Positions 26,041 through 37,868 of a stretch of DNA of 64,000 bases are shown here, piece after piece. The position numbers were made by a program, and so were the translations under genes. Under the pieces are notes generated by a model, which saw only the letters and a list, made by a program, of their open reading frames with translations, was not told the DNA's origin and did not search any database. Position 1 is the first letter of the stretch. Every line of letters begins with the position of its first letter. This stretch comes from Gonapodya prolifera JEL478 (lineage: Eukaryota > Monoblepharomycota > Monoblepharidomycetes > Monoblepharidales > Gonapodyaceae): assembly GCA_001574975.1 (NCBI GenBank), contig KQ965764.1, forward strand, positions 285,256 to 349,255. The letters are read 5' to 3'.

Positions 26041-28937
26041 TCAAGATACCCTGCTCGCGAGAAGTTGTCGTCCTGCACCTCCACCGACGATGACAATAGG
26101 TTGTGGCAGAGCGAGTCCCAATTTCTCTTGCATTGCCTGTTCTTCCCTTTTCTCTTGCGAAATCTGCTCCTCTGTTTTGTCATGGTGGGATTTCTCAAGC
26201 TCAATTGGGACCACCGAAGGCGCAGATATCATTGGCAACCCGTTTGGGGACATTGCCGCTCCTTTCGATGGGGAGGCAGCGAGGGTAGCTGCAAGAGTTT
26301 CAAACGTATCTTCGTCCGAGGGCTCGGTATTGAAGTCCGGGGGAAAGGACGGATTGCGATACAATGAACCTTGACGGTGTGGCATCGGGGGCAAATTGCC
26401 ATTGGTACCAGCGTGTTCATCTGATGTCATGACTGAAGGGGATTGGCTCCTTTTTGGGACATCGGAGTGGTTTGCGACGGCGTCCGGTGAGCTAAGGTGT
26501 GGGAGCTTCGAGTCTTGTGCCACTTTGTCTGAGGCGTCGCTCTTGCTTCCATTGGTTGATGCGTCCAACTTCGCCGAGGCCTTCGATTTACCAAGCTGAT
26601 CGAGATACTCTTGCAACATTCCGGAGGCTGCAAGGAGGAGACCGAGATAAGGTGGCGATGGGCGGAGGGGCCGGCTCAAAAGTTCCGGATGGTACTGAAC
26701 ACCCAAGAAGAATGGATGTTTCAGCGCTTATTGATTGCCATGTGGGTGGACGATCAGAACTTTTATCACACAACCTTATGGGTGGGGTACTCACCAGGAT
26801 CCAGCTCGATAATCTCCATCCTCTCTGCAGCTTCATCTTGCCCAACGAAGCGCATCCCCTTCTCCTCAATAAGGGCTCTGTAGTCCGTGTTCACCTCATA
26901 CCTGTGTCGGTGTCGCTCCCTTATACGATCTCTGCCGTGATAGAGCTTGCGGGCCACGGAATCTTTGCCAGCTTCTGTGAATATGGTTTTGCGTTCTCCA
27001 AGTCGCATTGTGCCACCCATCGTCGTGGGGTCAATTTCGGGCATAAACTTGATGATGTGGTGCTTGCCCTCTTTGTTGTCCTTGTCTTCGTCAATCTCCT
27101 CCGACGTGGCATCTTTAGGGACCAGAGGCAAAGTATATCAAAAGCATCGTGTCCGTTTTGTCATATGAAACGTACCTTTGATGCCACACACATTCCTAGC
27201 AAACTCGATCACAGCCATCTGCATCCCCAAACACACTCCGAGAAACGGAACATTGCGCTCCCTTGCCCATTTAATGGCGGCGATTTTGCCCTCGGATCCA
27301 CGCTTGCCAAATCCTCCAGGCACTAAGATACCGGATGCATGACAAAGGGCCTTCCACGCGTCATGGTAGACTGTTGGGTTCTCGATGCGCTGTGACTCTT
27401 CGAGGTGCTCCGACTCAATCCACTAGTAAAAGGAGAATGCATTTGGCACTCTCGTGACACCACGAAACAATGAACCCACGTGCAAATCGAGCTTCCTGTT
27501 AATGGCGAGGGCTGCATGCTCCAGTGACTTCACAACAGATATGTAGGCATCCGAAAGCTGAGTGTACTTCCCCACCAGAACAATAGAGACATGGTCTTGG
27601 GCACGATCGTACCTGGAGCAACATGGGTCAGAGATAACCTCAAAATCGAGAGTAAATCGCCTCACTTAGAGGCAAGAGTCCTCCACTTCGCCAGTAATTC
27701 CGAGTCTGGTCTGTTCTCCTCGTACGATGGATCATTGATAAACCTAAACTTTGTCAGAATAGGTCCCAACGCGTTCTGGCTTTGGAGTAGCAATGGTACG
27801 TGGTAGATGGATGGACAGTCGTGCACGGCGACGACCGAATCCACCGGCACGTGTGTATAAACAGATATTTTTGAGATGACATTATCGTCGAGAGCCTTGT
27901 TGCTGCGGCACGCGATCTTGAAAAGAATCTGAAATGAGAATCTTCATCAACCTAATCCATTTTCGTATATTCACCATGTCAGGGCTAATTCCAAGGCCTC
28001 GTAGCTCCTTCACGCTAGCTTGCGTTGGCTTTGTTTTCTGCTCACCAACTGCTCCCACGATGGGAACCAGGGAAACGTGGATGAAAAACATGTTGTCTGC
28101 CCCAACTCGGAACTGGAATTGGCGGAGCGCCTCGATGAAAGGCATCGACTCTATATCGCCAACTGTACCACCAAGCTATCGAAGTCAAATGTTTCACACA
28201 CATGTCGGTCGATTGAAGCCCGGTTCCCGCTCCCACCTCAATGACACAAATGTCAGGGTCCTGTCCACTTGAATCGACAGGCGTCAGTCCCATCTTCTGT
28301 ATCCGATCCATAATTTCGTTTGTAATGTGGGGCACAACCTGGACAGTCTTGCCCAGAAAATCTCCTCGTCGCTGAGAAGCTTGGATAAGAGCAAGGTATG
28401 AGGAGTGCTGTTGACGAACATACCTCTCCCTCAATTACAGATTTGTACACCTTTCCAGTAGTAATGTTGTTCTTTGAAGTAAGTTCCACATCCAGAAATC
28501 TTTCGTAGTTTCCAAGATCCAGGTCCACTTCTCCTCCGTCGTTCAACACGAAGACCTCCCCTACGTTGGGAGAAGAGGCCATTTTCACGTCAGATATCAT
28601 CAACACGATAATCACATCTAAAACGCACCATGTTCGAGTGGATTCATCGTTCCAGCATCGATGTTCAAGTAGGGGTCAATCTTGACAGCAGTCACTCGGA
28701 ATCCCCGAGCTTTGAGCAGGAATCCAATAGAAGAGGCGATAATGCCTTTACCGATCCCCGATATGACGCCCCCTGTCACGGCAATGTACCTATTCGGTGA
28801 GGTACCAGTAACGTAAAAAGAGAAACGAGTTATCATGGGCACAATGTCCCGCCGCTTCCACCAGCGGCAGCGCACTGAAGGGTGCGCTTTACAGAAGGAA
28901 AAACGCACTTGGTTTTGGGTCTCCCGCTTCTCCACAT
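26041..28937 (-). CDS. URA7: CTP synthase
   Basis: CTP synthase makes CTP from UTP with ATP and glutamine, the last step of pyrimidine nucleotide synthesis. Exon 1 ([13 protein letters not shown] at 28937) joins [20 protein letters not shown], the ATP-binding synthetase N-terminus, then [40 protein letters not shown] and [20 protein letters not shown] follow. The glutamine amidotransferase half has the nucleophile motif [20 protein letters not shown] and the closing [20 protein letters not shown]. After this domain the protein continues for about 190 residues of Ser/Pro/Asp-rich tail ([20 protein letters not shown]), longer than in yeast Ura7. Fungal CTP synthases are phosphorylated and polymerise; the tail is a plausible control region, but that is inference. 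Confidence 0.95.
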
Positions 28938-29179
28938 TCTCGAAAATGTTGTGGGGGTATGCTCAGTAGTTAGATCGCGGAGCTCTTTGGATTGATTTGT
29001 CCTTCTTTCAGCGAGGAGAGGACTGGTTCGCGCTGATGGTGGTTTGGCGGGATCGGGATGTCCGCTGATGTATCGATTGAAGCTTTGCTTCGGGGTGGAT
29101 GTGGTGCAACGAGTTTTCTCATTTGAGCAAAGCCAGGTACGGAAGATATGTTTTTGCCACCAACAACAATACAATTTGT

Positions 29180-30485
29180 CTAAGCGCTGGGAGCGTTGGG
29201 ATCATTCTTGAGCTGTATAAGGAGGTTTTTGAAACGTGAAGTATCCTTGGTGGCTGCTTTCGCCGTTGTGGAACTCTTTGTACCAGTGACAGTACTGGCT
29301 ACTGGTTGGCTGACCTGTTCAACGTTACGGTAGACACGTTCCTGATACAGTGCGTTCCTCCAGTCAGCGACGCAAACAAGGTTGGTTCCCATATTTGAAA
29401 CTCACCCATGTGTTTCCTCCTCTCGCTTCTTCCGTGCCGGTTCTCTCCGAATCCCTGTTCTTAACAGCCGTTTTTGCCTTTCTGTCGTTGTATTCCGCGT
29501 AGAAGGTCTTCAACTGGTCTCGTGCCCGCGCGAGGACCTCATCGTGCTTTGACTCCTCGAGACGATCACGTTCCGCAATTTGCAGTCGCTGCTTCTCACG
29601 CCATTGCCTGAACAATGTGATGGGGGCAAAGGTTGAGGGTTGTGAGATGAACGCCAATGCGTCACACCCACACTACAGCTTCCGGCTCAGGCTCAGGTTC
29701 GCTTTTCATAAGAATCGGTGAAGGGGCGGAAACGGATCCAATCTGTTAGAAATACGAGTATCAGTCCCAAAGCACCGGGTTTCCATTACGTGTTTGCAGC
29801 ACGAACCGGACTAGAGCTTGGCAACGGCACTGGCGCGAAAACTGGAGGCGGGGTGCTCGTCCCGGGGACTCCACCAAGCACGACAGCCGCAGGCGCTTCG
29901 AACGCTCCAAGGTCAGCAACATCGAGGGGGGAGGATACGGAGCCGAGGCCCGAGGAGGTGGTGACAAGTGGGGCAGGTATTATAGCAGCAGTGGGACCAG
30001 CGTCTTGGAACAGGGCTGCGTCATCACCGAGAAGCTCCTTTTCACGCGCGAGGAAGTCTGTAAGGGTTGAAGGGGAGCATTGGCGAATGGCCATGGCGTT
30101 TAAGCGCGTCCCCTCCCTTTCGCCTCCCTTTGACGCGTTGCGGTCCAAGATTGAGGCAATATTTAGAGTATTCCTATAGGCTCCATCGCTGTTTCCTCGT
30201 TCGTCGTTGCTGGCCGCACCCACGGCTGAACCGACCCCGAACGCAGGGAACCAGCAGCATCCAGAACATCCCCAATGTAACTCCTCTCCTAGAAGATGTT
30301 CATTCCGTGCGTTAGGTCCTTTAGCCGCTGCATCTCGCCCCGGCATCTCCACGAGGCAGTCCGCTGGCGCAAGGTGTCGCGACGCAATGCCCAACGTGCG
30401 GGAACGGTTTGGTGAATGAATTGACACATTCGAGCTTACCCGCAGTGGGGTCCGAGCTGCCTTCGAAGTCTCCAAAGTCTGCCAT
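29180..30485 (-). CDS. CLC1: Clathrin light chain
   Basis: The light chain binds the hub of clathrin heavy chain and tunes coat assembly at the plasma membrane and Golgi. The start is MADFGDFEGSSDPTA (ATG at 30485), with the acidic low-complexity N-terminal region typical of the family. The conserved helical core is PEAVRQWREKQRLQIAERDR, LEESKHDEVLARARDQLKTF and YAEYNDRKAKTAVKNRDSER. After an intron come WERVYRNVEQVSQPVAS and, at the C-terminus, DTSRFKNLLIQLKNDPNAPS. The WxRVxxxV...D(T/V)SR(M/F)...L.LK.D segment matches light chains. It is divergently paired with ribose-5-phosphate isomerase. Confidence 0.92.
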
Positions 30486-30956
30486 CGCGGTGCTGGTTGG
30501 GATGTTCGAGCCACACAGACTCGACCACGGTTGGTTCCAACATGAAGTTCGAATTTGATCGCTTCACTTTGAGAGTTTTTCAGAGCTTGTCAACATTCTT
30601 GAATTGTGTGGCTCTTTATTTTTATCGGTGGAATAAATCGGATGAGCACTTGGACGAGTCAAAAAGTATTAAAAGTTCAGGAAGTCTATTCGCGTAAAGG
30701 AAGGGAAATGGAATCAACGAAATGGCACATGGTCTTAATGGACATCGATGTGTGAGAGGATGCTAGAGTTTCGTTCAGACTTTGCAAGGCTCGGTTCATT
30801 CGTACACCATTTTTACCGGGACGCACGAAAACTACGGCGACTTTTAAAGTGCTTCTGCGAGCTTCTAGGTCGTTCTTTCCCACGGGGAACATCGTCAACG
30901 CTCCACCACTCAAACGTCAGAAAGTTTCTGCGTTCGTCTTGACCCAATCGTTCCAC
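30486..30956. promoter_or_regulatory. Divergent intergenic promoter, CLC1/RKI1
   Basis: 471 bp separate the two divergent start codons. An upstream in-frame extension of the isomerase ORF exists (from a non-ATG codon), but no conserved sequence lies in it. No specific site was recognised. Confidence 0.4.
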
Positions 30957-32082
30957 ATGGCATCCTCGAAGGAAAGCGGCGTTTCCAAATCTGAAAAACA
31001 GGGATCTGACCCAATGGCACTTGCCAAACGTGCATCAGGAATTGCTGCAGTGAGGCAGAGCATTCAGCTCCCTCCCGCGGGCGCCTGGGAGAGTGCAGAT
31101 TTCAAACCTCTCGTTCTGGGAATCGGCTCTGGTAGCACAGTTGTACCCGTCGTTGATGCGCTGAAGAACAAAATCTTGAAGTCGCCCGGTGGATGGAATG
31201 CAAATGTCAGGAACATAGTGTGTGTCCCAACGAGTTGGCAGGCAAAGGATCTCATCGTGGGGGCTGGCCTGCCTTTGGGAGATCTCAGCCAATATCCAGG
31301 TGACAACTGCAACGCGCCCTTTGCATGGTGACTGATCACTCATGAACGCGTGCCATGTTAAGATGTTGATATCGACATTGACGGTGCGGACGAGGTTGAC
31401 TCTGGGCTCAATTGCATCAAAGGTGGTGGAGGTTGCCATCTCCAAGAAAAGCTTGTTGCCTACAACTCCAAAATGTTTGTTTTGGTTGCGGACTGGCGGA
31501 AGGAGTCGGAGGCACTCGGAACAAAGGTGGACACTTGAAAGCGCGATTCGTTGCCTGCCGAAATTGAAGCCTATCCTCATTGTGTACGTCCACCTCACCG
31601 TAAAGTGGACGCAAGGTGTCCCGATAGAAGTTGTGCCGATGGCTTGGGTGCCAGTTTCTAGAAAATTGAAGGAGCTTGGTGCTGTTAGCGTCACACTACG
31701 AATGGCTGTGCGAAAAGCCGGACCCGTAAGTTCTGTCAGTGACCTTCTCCCCCGAACCGACCAAGTCATGAGTTCCTTTTTGGACCTGTCTTATTGAAGG
31801 TCATCACGGACAACGGGAATCTTATTCTCGACACACACTTTGGTCCCATTCGAGATCCGAGAGATCTGGAGTTCCGGTTGAACGCGGTGGCGGGCGTCGT
31901 AGAAGTTGGACTTTTTGTAGGCTTGGCCGAGATTGCGTATTTCGGACGAGCCGACGGGTAAGTTTCCAATATTTTTTTCTGGTCTTGGAAATAAGCAAAA
32001 CTTTTGTTTTTCCTGCATCAGATCTGTGTTGGTTCGAAGGAAAGGCCAAGCGGACGAAATAATTCAAGGGAACGATGAATAG
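30957..32082 (+). CDS. RKI1: Ribose-5-phosphate isomerase A
   Basis: It interconverts ribulose 5-phosphate and ribose 5-phosphate in the pentose phosphate pathway. The ATG at 30957 gives [20 protein letters not shown], longer than bacterial RpiA at the N-terminus. Active-site motifs are all present: phosphate-binding [56 protein letters not shown] followed by [20 protein letters not shown] (catalytic Asp, Lys and Glu), [32 protein letters not shown], and [20 protein letters not shown]. It ends [11 protein letters not shown]. Several introns split it, one within the IDGADEVD approach (about 31,300-31,365). The identity is secure. Confidence 0.94.
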
Positions 32083-32129
32083 CTATTCAATAGAAACAAA
32101 ACAAATCTCTGACTACGTGTCCTCTCGTC

Positions 32130-35100
32130 TCAATCTCCTAGCCCTTCCTTGCGCGCGCGCTCCAATTTATCGTCCGCCTCTTGGATACGCTTCAACCGAT
32201 CTGTGAGCACACCAACACCACTAAAAATGACACAGACACCAAACGTAAACCCGACTGCCTTGGAAGGTGTGAAATTGTTAAATTCGCTGAAGTAGATGCC
32301 ACCACCAACGACATCAAAAAGGGTCCAAACTGCAATATGAGTTTGCACTGAGTACTCATCGGGGGAAGGAGCGAAGTTTTGAGGTACTCACCGGTAAAGT
32401 ACACTGGGATCTGAAGCAGCGCATCGTAACGCTGCAATCCCATGTTGATCCAGTACACTTGAGATACGGCCGTAATCACCGTGACAAGCGTGATGAACCA
32501 AGCGAAAAAGTTATTGTACTGGTTGTAGTGATTGAACAAGGAGAGGGTGAGTAGGTATATCGTCGACTTAGCAAACAGTACAGTGAGGGTGCCCATCAGG
32601 CCCTAATGTAGAATGGAGAGTGTCACAACGACTGTTTTGGGGAAAAAAATATGAAGTAAACAAAATGAGAACTCACCCCTAAACTCGCATAGGCAAAGGG
32701 AAGGAAAAGCCGGACCGAAATGTGATCCATGGGCAAGTCGTGCTTCAGCCTCGGTACAAGTCTGAGATTTGTCCACCACCTTCGCACACGCCTCAGGCGC
32801 CTCCTCAAGGTCACTTTGCCCCCAGCTCTCGAGGGCACCTGACTTGTGGTCGAAATTCCGCGTGTGTGGGGTCCAGTGGCGGCCCCCGATTCCGTTACCA
32901 TGAGCTCCGCAGATGATGATGTGGAAAACGCTTGGAGGGGACGACTACTGGTAGAATCCGGCTTGGCGTCTGTGATCGATTTGGGGGTCCCCAAACCTTC
33001 TTCCGTGCCCCTCACGTTGTTGTCCTCTCCTGCACCCTCTGCGACGGGCATCGCACTGCTAGTCTCTTCTCCTCCACTTCGCCTGTTGAACATACCCTTC
33101 CAAAACCACACGACGGCCTCTACGCCATTACGGTTGTACATCACGCCTGCAGACAGCTCCGGGTCTTGCTGCGGGCTGGATCCTACGGCCCTCATCTCGG
33201 TTGGCTCGTCAATTATGGATCCAATGTCTTCGGGGATGGTGCAGTGGCCCTCGATGTTTGCTTCCACGACCTTGATGAACAGGTACAAGAACACGATACC
33301 CGCACCGATGACGGAGAGCAGCGCAATGGTGCCAGGGTTACTAAAGAGGGCGAGCAGGACGCACAGCGGGTAGTCCCCATAAGTCTGTCCCGCGAAAACG
33401 ACCACCAGCACAGCGCCTGCGACAATGAGGGCCACACCAACAATGTCACGCCAGGTGAAACGTTCTTTGTTGAGCAAGGGCGCAACAATGACGTTGGTAA
33501 CGAGAGATATGGCGCCCAGCGGGGCGGTGAGTGATTGAGGGGCAAACTTGAGAGCAATGAAGTTTAGAACGTTGGCGAATATGAACACGATGAGACCGAT
33601 AAGCCATATCTGAAGGCAGTGAAGCAGTACAATGAAGACCGGAGTAGTTAGTTCCATGAAAGCGGGCCGGCGGGGCAAGTTTTAGGAAAAATGAGGCCGG
33701 CGAAGCAGGAAAAGCCTCAACTCACCGGATTCTTTGCCAAGTCCTTGATGTCCAGCGTGGACACGAGCCTCTTTGCCTCCACTTGCTCAGCTTCCTCCTT
33801 CGTAAGGTCCGCTCTGAGCCCATTGGGCCTCCTATCTTCCGAAATCGATATCCTAAGGCGTCCCCCGTCGGGCAGATCCACACTGACGTCATACAACTCC
33901 TGCCCCGCAGAGCGCCACAGGCTCTGTGGCGTCGACCTGGCGCGGTGGATGATGTGCGGGCCGGACGCGGAGCCGTGGAGCCGTCCCAAGTTGGGATCTG
34001 TGGCAGGGCGCGACATAGGGAGGTGCGGGCGCTCCACAATATACTCAAGCGTGCCCACGCCCGGGACCTCGACGAAGCGTGAGGACGTCTTTCCCACACC
34101 GAGACCCACGGGCGGTTGCAGAGGGTACGCCGGGGCCGACATGCTGACGGACTTGGTGTGGCCTCTGATGGGTGCGCTCGATGTGCGAGACACGACGACA
34201 GGCTGCCCATCGACGACGGGATCGGGCTCGGACGGTTCGTCGTCGTCGGCGCAGCCGGACCTTCCCTCGATGACAAAGTCGACCGATTTCCGAGGCCGCG
34301 CGTCGGCGTCGCGGATGCGCTCGATGGACCGACGCAGCTCGATCGACCCATGCTGTGGGATTCCCGCATCGGCAGAGGCGAAGCGGTTCCGCGTAACGAG
34401 GACGCCGGCTTCGACGACTTGGCCGTCGGGTAAAGTGATGGTGGTGCGCGTCGGGGACGGCGGTGCGCGGGAGGACTGCTCACCAACGGAGGCAGAGAGG
34501 GACTCGGCTGAGGAGCTGTACCGTTTCAGCGCGGAGGGAAGCGGGTTGCGCAGGGAGCCGCGTTTGGGAGAGTAGCGGTTTGGCGAGGGTGGGCCGGCAA
34601 CCGAGAGATTCGAGGTCATGCGGGTTTCGATAGCGGGGAGGGTTGCAGCAGAAGCAGAGGGGGAGAGGGGCACAGAGGGGAGACGAGCGACGACGGTGTC
34701 GGTTTCAGCGGGAGCGGTTTCGGGGGAAATTCCAGCGGCGTGGTCCACTGCAGCAGATTCGGGTGCGGGAGCGGACTGGGGCTCTCCAACGGTTTCGGAG
34801 CTCGTGGCGGCGGACCCTGAGCCGGCTGCTGCGTCGGCCTCTTCGACAGCGGCAATAGCATGGTCTACAATCTGCTTGACACGCTCCATGCCGTCTTGCG
34901 CGGCGTCCTCCTCCACCGGCACCGGCCGCTCGTCTGCCACGTTGTACGCCGGGGCGGGGCTTGACGGCGTTGTGGGGACGTCCTCGGGCGGCGTGGGTGA
35001 TGTTGCTGATTTGTGTCGCCGCTCGTCGAGCTTTGATCGGATCGTGCGAAGCACCCCGCCGGGCCCGTGCCAGAAATGGTGGGACCGCGCCGCGGCGCCG

Positions 35101-36531
35101 CCGTCGTGCTCGCTCCACGCGCGGGAGGACCTGCGTTCTGCCATTTCGACCTCCTCGCGCTTTTCGAGGCGCTTGCGGAGTGCGTACTTTTGCAAGTTGA
35201 GGCCCAAGTTGGTGATGGTTGCGCCGCACAAGGTGATGACGACACCGATCCAGATGGAGTCGTGGTAGTTGACATCACGGCACTGCGACTCGCCCAGCTC
35301 GGCGACGAGCTGGCACGAGGCGTGGTTTTCGCACGGGTCGTTTTCGTAAATGAGCACGCTGCATGTCAGTCCGGTCTCGATCCCGCCGCAGCAGGCGTAG
35401 TTGGAGCCCGGGGTGCTGGGGCCAATGAACTCCTAATAATCGGGGGGGTTAGATTTGGGGTTAAGACGATTGTCATGCGCCTGCGTTCTTCCAACGGATG
35501 CACAATCGCATCCGTTTTCCGACATCCATTCGACAATCCACCATGTCTCCCGTACAACCCGTCTCCCCGGCAGATACGCAAACGCGGCCAGCTCCAGTCA
35601 CGCAAGAACACAGCGTCAATCCCTGGCACTTTTTTTGCTCAATGCAATCATGTTGGAGTTTTCTACGAAACTGATTTCCTTGGCATATGCTTCATTGGAT
35701 CATTCCCCAGTTGTAGGCAGCCGGGGCCTCGATAGATATTGGATCCCCTTTGCTCGACTTGCAAATTCCGTTTCCCTCGATGCACGCTCGGAGTTATGGC
35801 CTCGGCCAGCGCCTTGCGGCGCTTAGGCCTCGGTGCTCGGTCTTCCGTACTTTGCACTCCAGACCTCGCAAGTTGACTCCACTCCCCTCGAACCTCCGCC
35901 TTCGCTCCGTTTCTCGTTCCGTTCGTCTCGCTTCAAATCGAAACCCACCAAAGACACATCGCACGTTGTCGAATCGCAGTATGCGGGGGAGCAGAGCGAG
36001 TTGAGGTAAGCCGTAGCATTGGTCACTTCTGGAGGGAAGGTCCTGGGACTGTTGAGCGAAACGCCCGCGGCGAGCTGTCTCTGGTAGTAGACGTAAGCCG
36101 CGCAGTCCGATGGGCGAGAGCAGATATTGTTTGCCTTTACAGCAAACTTGCATATGCCCGATTGGCACAGGAAGGATCCGGGCTGAGAAAGGGTTGACAA
36201 AGAGCGGGGGGTGGGGAAGTGTGCGGGTGTGTGTATTTCCGGGAAAATGGGAGAGTCGTTGGAAGGGTAGGAGCGGTAGTGGGAGAGAGTAAAAAGTGGG
36301 GAAAGAAGGAGGGGCAGGTAAGAAGGGAGGAAGGGGCATCTATCAGGAGACCACCTCTGAGCATCGGAAAGCGAGCGGGAGACGCACCCTGTTCGCGGCA
36401 TCGCCCTTGACATTTGCGTTGAGAGCGAAACAGTCCTGGTCCGCGCGACAGGAGACGGATTGGGCAGATGCGGCCGAGGCAGCGAGGAAGGCGAGCAGCA
36501 GCCACAGGGCGGGCGAGCGTGGCCCGTGCAT
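32130..36531 (-). CDS. NIPA-type Mg2+ transporter with secreted Cys-rich N-terminal domain
   Basis: The membrane part is a NIPA/DUF803 transporter, a family moving Mg2+ and linked to the drug/metabolite transporter fold. An extra ectodomain precedes it. Exon 1 is a signal peptide (MHGPRSPALWLLLAFLAASA|ASAQ) plus SVSCRADQDCFALNANVKGD. Exon 2 (to 35949) holds SFLCQSGICKFAVKANNICS and NSLCSPAYCDSTTCDVSL. A phase-0 intron of about 515 bp leads to NYACCGGIETGLTCSVLIYE and NDPCENHASCQ, so about 16 Cys lie outside. Then come TM1 (DSIWIGVVITLCGATITNLG), a cytoplasmic loop of about 480 residues, and after KNP|IW the core TM region (FANVLNFIALKFAPQSLTAP, LGAISLVTNVIVAPLLNKER), ending ERARKEGLGD. All five joins are phase-compatible. 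Confidence 0.82.
35801..35880 (-). repeat. Intronic hairpin repeat, copy A
   Basis: It lies in the second intron of the NIPA gene, about 70-150 nt downstream of the 5' splice site. On the gene strand it reads GCGAGGTCTGGAGTGC, then ACGGAAGACCGAGCACCGAG, then a hairpin AGCGCC-GCAA-GGCGCT (35809-35824) flanked by GGCC on both sides. A close relative, same orientation relative to its gene, sits in an intron of the MYND gene at 60374-60492. The 50-nt block upstream of the hairpin is about 85-90% identical between the two by eye. Confidence 0.65.
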
Positions 36532-37868
36532 CGTGGGGCGGGGGTGGGCGATGGGGATGTAAGCGTGGGCGGGCGGGCGCTAAGGCGAGTTGAGGTGAGG
36601 TGTCCGGACTTTCGCAAAGTGCGGCGTGAGATTGCGACCAGGGTATTCACGTTCAACCGACTTTCCACCCGCTGCAAAAAAATGCTAAGTGTGTACCTGT
36701 ACGACAGGGAGCACTTACCTGCTAACAAAAATTACAATATGGGTGCTGCGTATTCCGTCTGTTGCGAGGCGATGCAGGGACGCATATACAGCGTAAACTG
36801 CTGAAAACCGAGAACAGAAAGGAACCCTCACTGCCACTACCAATCCCGACTCTGCACAACTGCCTGTAACTGCCCAACGATTCCATTTGAATTTAGTGAC
36901 TGCGTTTGTCTCGAACTAAATTAGGCTAAACGTCTTTGCACTCTAATTCATCTTTTTGCGCCGCCAATTGCTTCTGTCTCCCTCTTCGTTCGGTAAAAGG
37001 TACAAAACTTCACCGCCCCGAAATTATTTACAGTAATACATCAAACCTTTTCTATTGCTCTCATCGACTTGTATAAAGCTCTGCAACCGTATCGCACCAC
37101 CGTCGAATCAAATTTAACATCTGCTAGGCCGAGGGGTGAAACAATTGTGGGTCGACCATGTGTATTTGCCGACGCTGTCTGTTGGAAACGTTGACGGGAC
37201 AGCGAACCTCACCCCGACATGATGTCGAGGTTCGGTGGCGTGTGTCAGGTCTTGAAAGGAGTGCCACACGTTTTAAAGCAATGTGGGGTGGTGTATGTAT
37301 TATCATTCTTTCTATAAGACCGAAGTTTGAGAAACGGTTGGGCACTTGAACCTCCATCTGCCAGAAGTGGTGTGCAAGCGAACGTGGGAATCGGGCATGG
37401 GAATCCCACGTGTAAACTGACAAAGGCGCACCCATTATATCCGGATATAACGTACGAAGTAGCTCTATCGCGCTATCTGATCGGTGGTCTCTGTTGCGAA
37501 CGCAACAAAGTCGGTGAGTTGCGGTGCATCCTTGATATATACGAGCGTGTCCCCGAAACGTGTTCGGTTGAAATGCGAGGGGCTCCTCGCATTGTTCGCA
37601 TTGTATCGTGCTCGTGCCGTTCCGTTGCACAGCCGGGTACATGGGGCCTTGTCAAATCAGTTTATGAGAAACGAAACCCCGCAGCAACCCCGCCACATGT
37701 CCATTCATCTACTAAAGTACTATATACAAACACACAAACACACACACACGCCTGCGGGTGTCCTTCACGAGCTTCTGACGTCGCTCGCGCGCCAACATCC
37801 CACACCGCACGACCCACATCCCACATCCCCCATCCCACATCCCCCATTCCAAGCCCCACTTCCCTTTC
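36532..37868. other. Intergenic region, no gene; microsatellites near its right end
   Basis: 1.3 kb between the NIPA start and the RPC25 stop. No ORF with family features or sensible splice context was found. The left part should hold the NIPA promoter. The right part contains a CA-type microsatellite and a CCCACATC tandem run, listed separately. Confidence 0.5.
37726..37850. repeat. CA microsatellite and CCCACATC-type tandem repeat
   Basis: An (AC)n/(ACAA) tract spans about 37726-37750. About 60 bp on, units of CCCACATC and CCCCCATC repeat across about 37813-37850. They lie just past the RPC25 stop codon, so in its 3' UTR or beyond. Simple slippage repeats; no further role is implied. Confidence 0.7.

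Noticed and set aside
37726-37850. Repeat cluster considered as a CRISPR-like array
   Set aside because: Units are simple CA and CCCACATC slippage repeats without spacers, in a eukaryotic contig.
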